A stretch of DNA of 38,975 nucleotides from PUPG01 sp964463915 (GTDB lineage: Bacteria; Bacteroidota; Bacteroidia; Bacteroidales; UBA7960): positions 1 through 38,975 of the forward strand of contig CAYXEH010000022.1 in NCBI GenBank assembly GCA_964463915.1, in the 5' to 3' direction. Both the position numbers and the translations under genes were made by a program. The notes under the pieces are model-generated. The model ran no database searches. It saw only the letters and a list, made by a program, of their open reading frames with translations, and was not told the DNA's origin. Shown here in pieces: positions 31,407-38,975 of this stretch. Each line of letters begins with the position of its first letter. Position 1 is the first letter of the stretch.

Positions 31407-34400
31407 TGATCTCAAGGGCCTCTCCGATGGTTTTTACTTTTTGGATGGTAAGGGAGAGGTGTCCGTTCATCTCTTTTATCCGGCTTTGACGTGAATGATC
31501 CTGGACGTATTGCAGGATCTGCCCGAAAACTTCCCCCTGGTAATAACCGGTACGGTCGCTGTCCGGAAGATAGCCGATCATTTTTCCCGTTTTCAGAATC
31601 AGTTTCTCAAAGCCGATTGACTGTGCTTTCCGGCGAAGCCTTACTGCCTGTAGCAGACCTTGCACAGGTTCAGGCAGGGGGCCGAACCGGTCTTTCATCT
31701 TTGAGGCAAATGCTTGCAGTTGTGCCTCGTTTTCTATGTTGTCAAGCTCTTTATATAGTTGCAATCTTTCTTCAATGTTGGACACATAGTCACTGGGGAT
31801 CATGAGTTCAAGGTCTGTTTCAAGCTGACACTCTTCTGCCTCCTGTGTGCTTTCCGAACCTTTGTCGCTGCCTGAGAAAACCTCCCTGAACTCATTTTCT
31901 TTTAATTCGCTGATGGCTTCGTCAAGGATTTTGTGATACGTGTCGAATCCTACTTCACTGATAAACCCGCTTTGTTCGGCTCCCAGCAAATTACCCGCCC
32001 CTCTTATATCCAGGTCGCGCATGGCGATGTTAAAACCGCTTCCCAGTTCAGAAAATTCTTCAATGGCTTTAAGCCTGCGTCTGGCTTCTTCGGTCAGTGT
32101 ACTCATCGGGGGAGAGAGCAGGTAGCAGAATGCTTTTCTGTTTGTTCGGCCAACCCTGCCACGCATCTGATGCAGGTCACTCAGGCCAAAATGGTTGGCA
32201 TTGTTGATAATGATGGTGTTGGCATTGGGGATGTCAAGCCCTGATTCGATGATTGTGGTTGAAACAAGGACGTCATAGACACCGTTGATGAAGTCTACCA
32301 TGACTTTTTCGAGCTGGCTGCCGTCAAGTTGTCCGTGACCGATGGCAATTCTGGCATCCGGGCAGTTCCGCCTGATGGTTTCGGCGACCTCCGCAATGTT
32401 CTGTACACGGTTATGGACAAAGAAAACCTGTCCGCTTCTCGATATTTCGTAATTAACAGCTTCTCTGATCAGATCTTCGTTGAATACATGCAGTTCCGTA
32501 ATGATGGGATATCTGTTGGGTGGAGGAGTATTAATATAAGACAGATCTCTGGCCCCCATCAGTGAGAACTGGAGGGTGCGGGGGATGGGGGTAGCCGTCA
32601 GAGTCAGGGTATCTACGTTTACCCTGAGTTGTTTCAGTTTCTCCTTTGAGCTTACTCCAAACTTTTGCTCCTCATCAACCACAAGCAACCCCAGGTCTTT
32701 GAAACTGACATCCTTGCTCAGAAGACGGTGGGTGCCGATCAAAATATCGACGCTGCCTTCTTTGGCCCCCTGAAGGGTCTTTCTTTTCTGAGAGGCTGTT
32801 CGAAAACGACTCACATAATCGATGGTACATGGAAAGTCCCTGAGTCTTTCCCTGAATGTATAATAATGCTGCAGGGCCAGGATGGTGGTGGGCACCAGGA
32901 CGGCAACCTGTTTGGAGTCTGTTACAGCCTTGAAGGCAGCCCGGATGGCGACTTCGGTCTTTCCAAACCCCACGTCGCCGCAAATCAGCCTGTCCATCGG
33001 GCAGGGGGATTCCATATCTTTTTTGACATCCAGAGTTGCTTTTTCCTGGTCAGGGGTATCTTCGTACATGAAGGAAGCTTCCAATTCATGCTGAAGGTAG
33101 CTGTCGGGAGAAAATGCATGTCCCTTCTGTTCGCGCCGTTTGGCGTAAAGTGCGATAAGATCCTGGGCGATGTCTTTGACCTTCTTCCTGGTCTTGTTCT
33201 TCAGCTTGTTCCAGGCACCGGATCCCAGCCGGTGCAGGGAAGGAGCGACCCCTTCCTTGCCTGTGTACTTTGACACCCTGTGCAAGCTGTGGATGCTGAC
33301 ATAGAGGATATCCTCATTTTTATAGATCAGGCGGATGGCCTCCTGCAGTCTTCCATTGACTTCGATCTTCTCCAGTCCGCTGAAAATACCAATCCCATGA
33401 TCGATATGTGTTACATAGTCGCCCGGTTTCAGGTTATAGAGTGCTTTAATGCTGAGGGCCTGTTTCCCGGGAAACTTGTCACGGATGCGGTAACGATGAT
33501 AGCGGTCGAAAATCTGGTGATCCGTATAGCAGGCCACTTTATGCTGATGATCGATAAAACCTTCATGCAGGGTCATCAACATAATCTCATGCTGAAAATT
33601 AAGGATGCCATCTTCAGATTCCCTGATGGTTTCAAATATGGTCCGGATGCGCTCGGCCTGCTTTTGTGTGTCGCACAGGATAATATTTCTCAGCCCTTTT
33701 GATGTGTTTTCTTCCAGGCTACTCCTCAACAGCTCAATGTGTTTGTTGAAATTTGGCTGCGGTGAAAAGTTGAAAGTGAAGGTAAATGCTTCATCACGCG
33801 CAGTTGCCGGTCTGTGGAACTCCACCAGGCGGTGGCGATGAATCTCCCGGGTCAACTCTTCAGCAGGAATATAACGGGGTGCAGCAATTTTTCCGGATTC
33901 AAAAGCTTCATGGATGATATCTGCTGCCAGTTCCAGGTTTTCCCCCCAGACAATCGTTGCAGGGGGCATGGATTTTAGCAAAAATTCGGTATTCCGGTTT
34001 TCCTGTGACATGGCATGGATGTCAGGGAGTATGCTGATCTTTTCCTGTAGCTCTACCGAGAGTTGGCTTTCAGTATTGAACGTCCGCAGACTTTCCACCT
34101 GGTCTCCCATGATCTCAATACGGAAGGGATGGTCGTTGGAAAAAGAGAATACGTCCATTATCCCTCCCCTTATGGAAAACTGGCCCGGTTCCACCACAAA
34201 ATCAACGCGCTCGAATCCCTCTTCCAGGAGTACCTCCAGCAAAAAATCCACGGAAAGTTGTTCCCCTTTATGAATAGTTAACAGGTTTTTCTTCAATACT
34301 TTATGTGAAACGACCGTTTCACATAGGGCTTCCGGGTAAGTGACAACGATGGTTTTTTTGCCATCGGAGACCAGGCGGTTGATCACCTCAGACCTAAGAA

Positions 34401-34734
34401 GAATTCCTCCATTGTCCTCTTCTTCAGACTGAAAAGGTGATTTATAAGACGAGGGAAAGAAAAAGCAGTTGCGGGTTTCGTAAGCGGCATCACGCTCTCC
34501 GAGCAAATTCTCCAGGTCATTGAAGAAATAGGCCGCGGCCTCCTTGTCAGTAAGAAGGAAAAGGAAAGGCTTATTGGTTTTTCTTACAGCAGCTGCTGCC
34601 AGAACAGCCGGTGACGATCCGGCCATCCCCCTGAGGCTCGCCCCGGAGGGGGCCTTCTGCTTTAAAAAATGCAACAGGGAGTTGAAGGACTCATCCTGTG
34701 AGAAGAGGTCTGGAAAGTTTTCGGTATTCAGCAC
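31381..34734 (-). CDS. mfd: Transcription-repair coupling factor
   Basis: 1117 residues, normal for Mfd. The UvrB-like N-terminal part has FFFPSSYKSPF near residue 91 and RGGIMDVFSF near 190. The RNA-polymerase-interacting domain has GDYVTHIDHGIGIF near 440. The RecG-like motor has Walker A GDVGFGKTE near 588, DEEQKFG near 687 and a TLTATPIPRTL motif. The C-terminal TRCF domain is present. It removes stalled RNA polymerase at lesions and recruits UvrA. It lies 4 bp after the fbp stop and so probably shares the fbp transcript. Its stop lies inside the convergent glmM frame. Confidence 0.96.
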   Translation of the reverse strand: MLNTENFPDLFSQDESFNSLLHFLKQKAPSGASLRGMAGSSPAVLAAAAVRKTNKPFLFLLTDKEAAAYFFNDLENLLGERDAAYETRNCFFFPSSYKSPFQSEEEDNGGILLRSEVINRLVSDGKKTIVVTYPEALCETVVSHKVLKKNLLTIHKGEQLSVDFLLEVLLEEGFERVDFVVEPGQFSIRGGIMDVFSFSNDHPFRIEIMGDQVESLRTFNTESQLSVELQEKISILPDIHAMSQENRNTEFLLKSMPPATIVWGENLELAADIIHEAFESGKIAAPRYIPAEELTREIHRHRLVEFHRPATARDEAFTFTFNFSPQPNFNKHIELLRSSLEENTSKGLRNIILCDTQKQAERIRTIFETIRESEDGILNFQHEIMLMTLHEGFIDHQHKVACYTDHQIFDRYHRYRIRDKFPGKQALSIKALYNLKPGDYVTHIDHGIGIFSGLEKIEVNGRLQEAIRLIYKNEDILYVSIHSLHRVSKYTGKEGVAPSLHRLGSGAWNKLKNKTRKKVKDIAQDLIALYAKRREQKGHAFSPDSYLQHELEASFMYEDTPDQEKATLDVKKDMESPCPMDRLICGDVGFGKTEVAIRAAFKAVTDSKQVAVLVPTTILALQHYYTFRERLRDFPCTIDYVSRFRTASQKRKTLQGAKEGSVDILIGTHRLLSKDVSFKDLGLLVVDEEQKFGVSSKEKLKQLRVNVDTLTLTATPIPRTLQFSLMGARDLSYINTPPPNRYPIITELHVFNEDLIREAVNYEISRSGQVFFVHNRVQNIAEVAETIRRNCPDARIAIGHGQLDGSQLEKVMVDFINGVYDVLVSTTIIESGLDIPNANTIIINNANHFGLSDLHQMRGRVGRTNRKAFCYLLSPPMSTLTEEARRRLKAIEEFSELGSGFNIAMRDLDIRGAGNLLGAEQSGFISEVGFDTYHKILDEAISELKENEFREVFSGSDKGSESTQEAEECQLETDLELMIPSDYVSNIEERLQLYKELDNIENEAQLQAFASKMKDRFGPLPEPVQGLLQAVRLRRKAQSIGFEKLILKTGKMIGYLPDSDRTGYYQGEVFGQILQYVQDHSRQSRIKEMNGHLSLTIQKVKTIGEALEIITNLSGSH

Positions 34735-34738
34735 GTTG

Positions 34739-35761
34739 TTAATTGTTTTCGCCAGCTTCCCGCAAAAATCCTTCCACTTTTTCCACCATCCATTTGGGAC
34801 CTACGAAAAAAGGTGATCTTTGGTGCAGTCCTTCAGGATCAATCTCAAGTATCCGCTTATGACCATTGCTCGCTTTCCCACCAGCCTGTTCAGCAAGAAA
34901 TGCGATGGGGTTGCATTCATAAAGCAACCGGAGCTTACCCTCGGGTTTATTGGTTGTGCCCGGATAGAGGAAAATCCCTCCCTTAATGAGGTTGCGGTGA
35001 AAATCAGATACCAGTGAACCAATGTAGCGTGACGTATAGGGCCTGAGACTCTCCGGATCATCATTCTGGCAATACTTGATATACTGTTTTACCCCTTCAG
35101 GGAAGTAGATGTAATTGCCTTCATTGATGGAATAAATATTTGCCTCTTCCGGGAAGTGCATATCCGGGTGGGAGAGACAAAAAATGCCCACAGAAGGATC
35201 CAGGGTGAATCCGTTGACTCCTTTACCGGTGGAATAGACCAGCATGGTCGAAGATCCGTAGATTACATATCCTGCTGCAGCGAGGTTGATGCCCGGCTGT
35301 AACAGGTCATCTTCCGTGCCGCCGCCTACTTCAGTAACCCTGCGATAGATGGAAAAGATGGTCCCTATGGAAACATTCGCGTCAATGTTACTGCTTCCGT
35401 CAAGAGGATCAATGGCGATTACGTATTTTCCCAGCTCGGAAAAATCATCACGAAAAGAAATTACTTTCTCGTTCTCTTCCGAAGCGATTGCAGAGCATTC
35501 GCCACCTCCTTTCAATGCGGTAATGAATGTGTCATTGGCAAATACATCCAGTTTCTTCTGGGTTTCTCCCTGGATGTTTTCACTGCCAATGCTTCCCAGG
35601 ATATCTACCAGTCCGGCGGCATTGATCTCCCTGTTCACAATTTTGGCTGCGGTGGCAATGTCGTTCAGCAACCGTGTGAGTGCCCCTTTTGCATGAGGGT
35701 ACTCCGACTGTCTCCTGATGATAAACTCGGTAAGCGTGGTGATTCTGTTTCTCTGCATCAT
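34739..35761 (-). CDS. fbp: Fructose-1,6-bisphosphatase, class I
   Basis: 340 residues. GECSAIASEENE near residue 86 and the metal loop AIDPLDGSSNID near 116-127 are the class I signature. The substrate-site Tyr and Lys segments YVIYGSSTMLVY and KGGIFLYPGT are intact. It hydrolyses fructose-1,6-bisphosphate to fructose-6-phosphate in gluconeogenesis. ATG 35761 or 35758 are both possible. It has its own -7 element at 35805-35812 despite lying only 56 bp behind cinA. Bacteroidota often carry a class III enzyme too; none is in the window. Confidence 0.95.
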   Translation of the reverse strand: MMQRNRITTLTEFIIRRQSEYPHAKGALTRLLNDIATAAKIVNREINAAGLVDILGSIGSENIQGETQKKLDVFANDTFITALKGGGECSAIASEENEKVISFRDDFSELGKYVIAIDPLDGSSNIDANVSIGTIFSIYRRVTEVGGGTEDDLLQPGINLAAAGYVIYGSSTMLVYSTGKGVNGFTLDPSVGIFCLSHPDMHFPEEANIYSINEGNYIYFPEGVKQYIKYCQNDDPESLRPYTSRYIGSLVSDFHRNLIKGGIFLYPGTTNKPEGKLRLLYECNPIAFLAEQAGGKASNGHKRILEIDPEGLHQRSPFFVGPKWMVEKVEGFLREAGENN

Positions 35762-35804
35762 GGCCCGGTTGATTAATTTGGTGGTTGTGTTGATTGATCT
35801 TAAA

Positions 35805-35812
35805 CAAATATA
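35805..35812 (-). promoter_or_regulatory. -7 element for the fbp-mfd unit
   Basis: On the minus strand this reads TATATTTG, an exact match, 44 bp before the fbp start, in the short cinA-fbp gap. The -33 region would lie inside cinA. Confidence 0.45.
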
Positions 35813-35817
35813 TTGCT

Positions 35818-37077
35818 TTATTTGGCTTTTCGCAGGTCTGATTCTATTTTTTCTTTGAGCAGGGCCAGGGCTGCGTTTCCTGAACGTATAATATTTCTTT
35901 CCCTGTTGTCACCGAACTGATATTTCCTGCTGACTATGGAGGAATGGCCTGCCACCGCAATGCAAACAGTGCCCACCGGTTTTGTCTCACTCCCGCCTCC
36001 GGGTCCCGCGATACCGGTAACTCCAATGGCATAATGGCAGTTCAATGCATTTTTTGCCCCCGTAGCCATGGCTTTTGCCACCTCCTGGCTGACTGCCCCG
36101 TGATCCCGGATCAGCCCCGGGCTGACATGTAGCAATTGTTCCTTGACCACGTTGGCATAGGCCACGATAGAGCCGTTGAACCACTCAGAACTTCCGGGGA
36201 TACTGGTAATCCGGTGGGCAATGTAACCCCCGGTGCAACTTTCAGCAGTCCCCAGCCTGAGTCCATGCTTTTTCAGGATCTTTCCGGTAACACCTTCCAA
36301 GGAGTCATCATCGTATCCCCATATAAATTCGGGGATGATCGAATGCAGCTTCCCGACTTCCTGATGAATGAGGGCTTTCAGCTTTTGTTCCTGGTCGCCC
36401 CTGGCCGTAAGTCTGAGCCTTACAATTCCGGGTGAGGGCAGGTAAGCCAGCCGGATCGTTTCAGGTAATGAATTTTCCCATGTGGCAATCAATTCAGCCA
36501 GTGCGGATTCTCCGATGCCCTGGGTCAGGATGGTTTTGTGGATGATAAACAGTTTCCTCCCTTGTTTTTCCAGTAAAGGGATCACCTGGTGATCCATCAT
36601 CGCTTTCATTTCAAAGGGAACCCCTGGCATGGCGATAAAAATGGTATTGTCTTGCTGAAAGCACAGACCCGGTGCCGTTCCATAGGGATTTCTGAGTACG
36701 GTGGCTTTCTCCGGAACCAGGGCCTGGCGGCTGTTCAGCTCGTTGATCTCCAGCCCTCTGCGCAAGAAAAATCTCCGGATATCTTCCAGCACACCAGGGT
36801 CTTGCTGTAATGAACAGTTGAAATATTTACAGAGTGCATTTTTTGTGATGTCATCTCGCGTGGGGCCCAAACCCCCGGTGATCAAAACAAGGCCGGCATG
36901 TTCAGCGGCACTGTGAATGGCCCGGAGAATACCGGGTTCCTCATCTCCCACAACCTGTATCTCTTTAGCCTCGATTCCGGCGAGGTTCAGCCGGGATGCG
37001 ATCCATGACGCGTTGGTGTTGACCCTTTGCCCGGTCAGCAACTCATTTCCGATAGATATGATTGAGGCATCCGTCAT
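35818..37077 (-). CDS. cinA: CinA family protein (nicotinamide mononucleotide deamidase/ADP-ribose pyrophosphatase type)
   Basis: 419 residues with both standard parts. The N-terminal MoCF-like COG1058 domain has IISIGNELLTGQ near residue 5 and ITGGLGPTRDD near 65. The C-terminal PncC-type deamidase domain starts near 275 with TAESCTGG, followed by GVTGIAGPGGG near 354. The C-terminal domain of such proteins turns NMN into NaMN (pyridine-nucleotide salvage), and the N-terminal domain of some members splits ADP-ribose. Despite the name, no link to competence is implied here. It is divergent from the nucleoside phosphorylase gene. Confidence 0.93.
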   Translation of the reverse strand: MTDASIISIGNELLTGQRVNTNASWIASRLNLAGIEAKEIQVVGDEEPGILRAIHSAAEHAGLVLITGGLGPTRDDITKNALCKYFNCSLQQDPGVLEDIRRFFLRRGLEINELNSRQALVPEKATVLRNPYGTAPGLCFQQDNTIFIAMPGVPFEMKAMMDHQVIPLLEKQGRKLFIIHKTILTQGIGESALAELIATWENSLPETIRLAYLPSPGIVRLRLTARGDQEQKLKALIHQEVGKLHSIIPEFIWGYDDDSLEGVTGKILKKHGLRLGTAESCTGGYIAHRITSIPGSSEWFNGSIVAYANVVKEQLLHVSPGLIRDHGAVSQEVAKAMATGAKNALNCHYAIGVTGIAGPGGGSETKPVGTVCIAVAGHSSIVSRKYQFGDNRERNIIRSGNAALALLKEKIESDLRKAK

Positions 37078-37084
37078 TTTTGGT

Positions 37085-37092
37085 CAAAAATA
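37085..37092 (-). promoter_or_regulatory. Possible -7 element for cinA
   Basis: On the minus strand this reads TATTTTTG. It lies only 8 bp before the cinA ATG, which would make the mRNA nearly leaderless. The A/T run may also match by chance. Confidence 0.3.
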
Positions 37093-37140
37093 ATGATAAT
37101 CCGGGAGTAAAAGTATTTAGGTAATTATTTTAATTATTGA

Positions 37141-37148
37141 TATTTTTG
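37141..37148 (+). promoter_or_regulatory. -7 element for the nucleoside phosphorylase gene
   Basis: TATTTTTG matches TAnnTTTG. TTTA at 37116-37119 lies 21 bp upstream as a -33 candidate. The expected transcript start is just upstream of or at the in-frame TTG 37154, which supports ATG 37184 as the real start. Confidence 0.45.
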
Positions 37149-37183
37149 TCTGTTTGACCACATGGCGCAACTGCAAAAGTGAT

Positions 37184-38053
37184 ATGAAAAAATTCAGGGA
37201 ATCGGAGCTGATCGTAAATTCTGACGGAAGTATTTATCATTTAAAATTGCAAGCCGGGCAGGTGGCCGATACCGTCATTCTGGTCGGGGATCAGGGACGC
37301 GTGGAGACAGTTTCCCGTCATTTTGACTCCATTGAGCACAAGGTGCAAAACCGTGAATTTGTGACTCATACAGGTACTTATAAAGGGAAACCCCTTACGG
37401 TGCTTTCCACTGGTATTGGAACCGACAATATCGACATTGTGATGAATGAACTGGATGCCCTGGTCAATATCGATATGCAGACCCGTCAGCCTAAACCGGA
37501 ACACCGGTCATTGAACGTTATCCGCCTGGGAACAACCGGGGCATTGCAGGATGGCATAGCGGTTGACAGTTTTGTTGCATCAGCTTATGGCCTGGGGTTT
37601 GATGGATTGCTGCATTTTTACCGCCACGAAGGGATCACCGAGGATGACATGTCGGATGCTTTTGTACAGCATACCTCGTGGAGTGATATGTTGCCTTATC
37701 CTTACATTGTAAAAGCTTCGGATGTTTTGATGGAGAGGGTTGCCGGAGGCCTTCGGACGGGAATTACGGCTACGGCGAATGGTTTTTTTGGCCCGCAGGG
37801 GAGAAGTCTCCGGATTCCGCTGGGTTTTCCTGATCTGAATGAGACCATCGAAACATTCAGGTATCAGGGTTATTCCATCACGAACTTTGAGATGGAAACA
37901 TCTGCCTTATATGGCCTTAGCAGGCTGCTGGGCCATCAGGCCCTGACTATCTGTACGGTGATTGCCAACAGGGTAAGCAGAACATACAGTCAGGATTACA
38001 AAACCACCGTTGAACAAATGATCCGTATGGTTCTTAACCGGTTGGTTTCATAA
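37184..38053 (+). CDS. Nucleoside phosphorylase, uridine phosphorylase family
   Basis: 289 residues from ATG 37184; a TTG at 37154 would add ten residues right at the promoter. The phosphorylase fold is shown by VILVGDQGRVETVSRHF near residue 32, VLSTGIGTDNIDIVMNEL near 78, RLGTTGALQ near 115 and the ribose- and base-binding FEMETSALYGLSRLLG near 237. The family cleaves uridine or purine nucleosides with phosphate to base and ribose-1-phosphate. The FEMET motif supports the PNP/UP superfamily, and the length and motif spacing fit the udp-like branch. The exact nucleoside is not certain. Confidence 0.88.
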   Translation: MKKFRESELIVNSDGSIYHLKLQAGQVADTVILVGDQGRVETVSRHFDSIEHKVQNREFVTHTGTYKGKPLTVLSTGIGTDNIDIVMNELDALVNIDMQTRQPKPEHRSLNVIRLGTTGALQDGIAVDSFVASAYGLGFDGLLHFYRHEGITEDDMSDAFVQHTSWSDMLPYPYIVKASDVLMERVAGGLRTGITATANGFFGPQGRSLRIPLGFPDLNETIETFRYQGYSITNFEMETSALYGLSRLLGHQALTICTVIANRVSRTYSQDYKTTVEQMIRMVLNRLVS

Positions 38054-38061
38054 TATATTTG
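38054..38061 (+). promoter_or_regulatory. Possible -7 element for the SirB1-like gene
   Basis: TATATTTG matches TAnnTTTG exactly, 14 bp before ATG 38075, between two genes that are only 21 bp apart. No -33 match is visible. It could give a short-leader transcript. Confidence 0.35.
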
Positions 38062-38074
38062 TCTGCGTATAAGT

Positions 38075-38965
38075 ATGGAACAGGATGCCAGAGAACGTGA
38101 GATACAGGCCCTGATCAGCATGATTGATGATCCGGATCCACAGGTTTTTCGGGAAATCTCCCTGAAAATTATTCAGATCGGCTATGAGGCCCTCCCCTTT
38201 ATTGAGGAAACGGAGATAAGTATGCCGGATAAAGGTCTGCGTGAACGGATCGCATCCATTAAAGATGGCATCCGTTATGAGCAGCTTTCTGCTGATTTAT
38301 TTGCCTGGGCAGTAAGCCCGGAGAAGGACCTGTTATCGGCCTGGTTGTCAGTGAGTCGTTACAGTTATCCTGATATTTGTGACGAGAAAATCAGGACGGA
38401 GGTTGATCGCATACGCCAGGATGCCTGGCTGGAGATCAATAAGAATCTTACGGCCCTGGAACAAATCAAGGTATTCAACCATGTGTTTTATGGAATTCAT
38501 CATTTTCAGGGAAACCTTGAGGACTATCATGATCCTGACAATTCAGTAATCAACCGGGTATTGAAATCCAGAAAGGGCAGCCCGCTGAGCATGGGGCTTT
38601 TGTATATGCTGGTGGCCCGCAGCCTGGATATTCCCGTGCAGAGCATCAATCTGCCGGAGCATTTTGTGCTGGCTTATATGGGTGACACCGTGAACACCTC
38701 CCGGGTGGAAGTCAGAAAATGTGTACCCCTGTTTTATATCAATGCGTTCAGCGGGGGTGATGTGTTCTCTGTCAAAGAGATCAATAAATTTCTGGAAAGA
38801 CTGGATTTTGAACCTTTGCCTGAATTTTTCAGGCCCTGCACCGACCTGGAAATACTCATACGCATGCTGAACAGCCTATCAGCAGCATACGACACCACAG
38901 GAGACTCAAAAAGGAAATATGAGCTGGATAACTTACGTAATCGTCTTGAAGAGTCCTTTACCTGA
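38075..38965 (+). CDS. SirB1/transglutaminase-like superfamily protein
   Basis: 296 residues. The N-terminal half is helical. The SirB1-type core covers about residues 130-215: FNHVFYGIHHFQGNLEDY, then RKGSPLSMGLLYMLVARSLDIPVQ, then NLPEHFVLAY. The KG-[SN]-P-[LI]-S segment takes the place of the Cys motif of true transglutaminases, and I see no Cys there, so protease or transglutaminase activity is doubtful; the His of PEHF is kept. Relatives include E. coli SirB1 (YchA), of unknown role. The end of the protein has TPR-like helices (LNSLSAAYDTTGD). It follows the nucleoside phosphorylase by 21 bp. Confidence 0.85.
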   Translation: MEQDAREREIQALISMIDDPDPQVFREISLKIIQIGYEALPFIEETEISMPDKGLRERIASIKDGIRYEQLSADLFAWAVSPEKDLLSAWLSVSRYSYPDICDEKIRTEVDRIRQDAWLEINKNLTALEQIKVFNHVFYGIHHFQGNLEDYHDPDNSVINRVLKSRKGSPLSMGLLYMLVARSLDIPVQSINLPEHFVLAYMGDTVNTSRVEVRKCVPLFYINAFSGGDVFSVKEINKFLERLDFEPLPEFFRPCTDLEILIRMLNSLSAAYDTTGDSKRKYELDNLRNRLEESFT

Positions 38966-38975
38966 TTTGATCTGT

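Noticed and set aside
1..38975. CRISPR array, tRNA or rRNA genes
   Set aside because: No regularly spaced direct repeats with unique spacers were seen (the 17-bp array has no spacers), and I found no tRNA or rRNA-like segments by eye.

Overview
The window looks like ordinary chromosomal DNA of a member of the Bacteroidota, probably Bacteroidales or a related order. The signs are: TAnnTTTG-type -7 promoter elements before most transcription units and no clear Shine-Dalgarno sequences; a BatA-domain protein with N-terminal membrane segments, a lipoprotein-type TamA relative (TamL-like), a DUF4831 lipoprotein, a GNAT-nitrilase fusion, and a YciO-type protein next to KdsA. This assignment is inferred from gene content, not from a marker search. 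About 29 genes are packed tightly. I found no tRNA, rRNA, CRISPR array, prophage, insertion sequence or defence island.

Layout. 1-634 (-) is a KAS III (FabH-like) gene cut by the window edge. A 17-bp tandem repeat lies between it and the BatA-domain gene (924-2963, +). Next come parC (topoisomerase IV subunit A) with a divergent GAPDH paralog directly behind it (+), then pgeF/YfiH (-), hemW (+), xerD (-), a Yip1-family membrane protein with an M23 peptidase (+), kdsA with a YciO-type gene (-), a secreted helical-repeat protein (+), and doxX-like (-). From 16055 to 20371 (-) the order of transcription is pepE, DUF4831 lipoprotein, SDR, GNAT-nitrilase. The main gapA (-) follows behind a strong hairpin. 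21886-25137 (+) is exbB-exbD-tonB-folC with touching or overlapping stops and starts. Then come a secreted acidic DUF4168-like protein (-), a gene-poor stretch with a possible integrase remnant, tamL with a RecD-like helicase (-), glmM (+), cinA, fbp and mfd (-), a uridine-phosphorylase-family gene (+) and a SirB1/transglutaminase-like gene (+).

Themes. Envelope biogenesis is well represented: KDO-8-phosphate synthesis, the GlmM step toward UDP-GlcNAc, a TamA-type outer-membrane barrel, an M23 endopeptidase, and a TonB-type energy-coupling complex. Central carbon metabolism is represented by two GAPDHs and FBPase. DNA maintenance is represented by ParC, XerD, Mfd and a RecD-like helicase. All six convergent gene pairs are extremely close or overlap at their 3' ends.

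I do not see a convincing new multi-gene system. The items most worth a second look are the 17-bp repeat between divergent genes, the GAPDH paralog with altered phosphate-site residues, the M23 peptidase with Cys in place of the last zinc-ligand His, two start sites set by promoter position, the 26-bp glmM/mfd overlap, and the unexplained 25.8-26.1 kb stretch.
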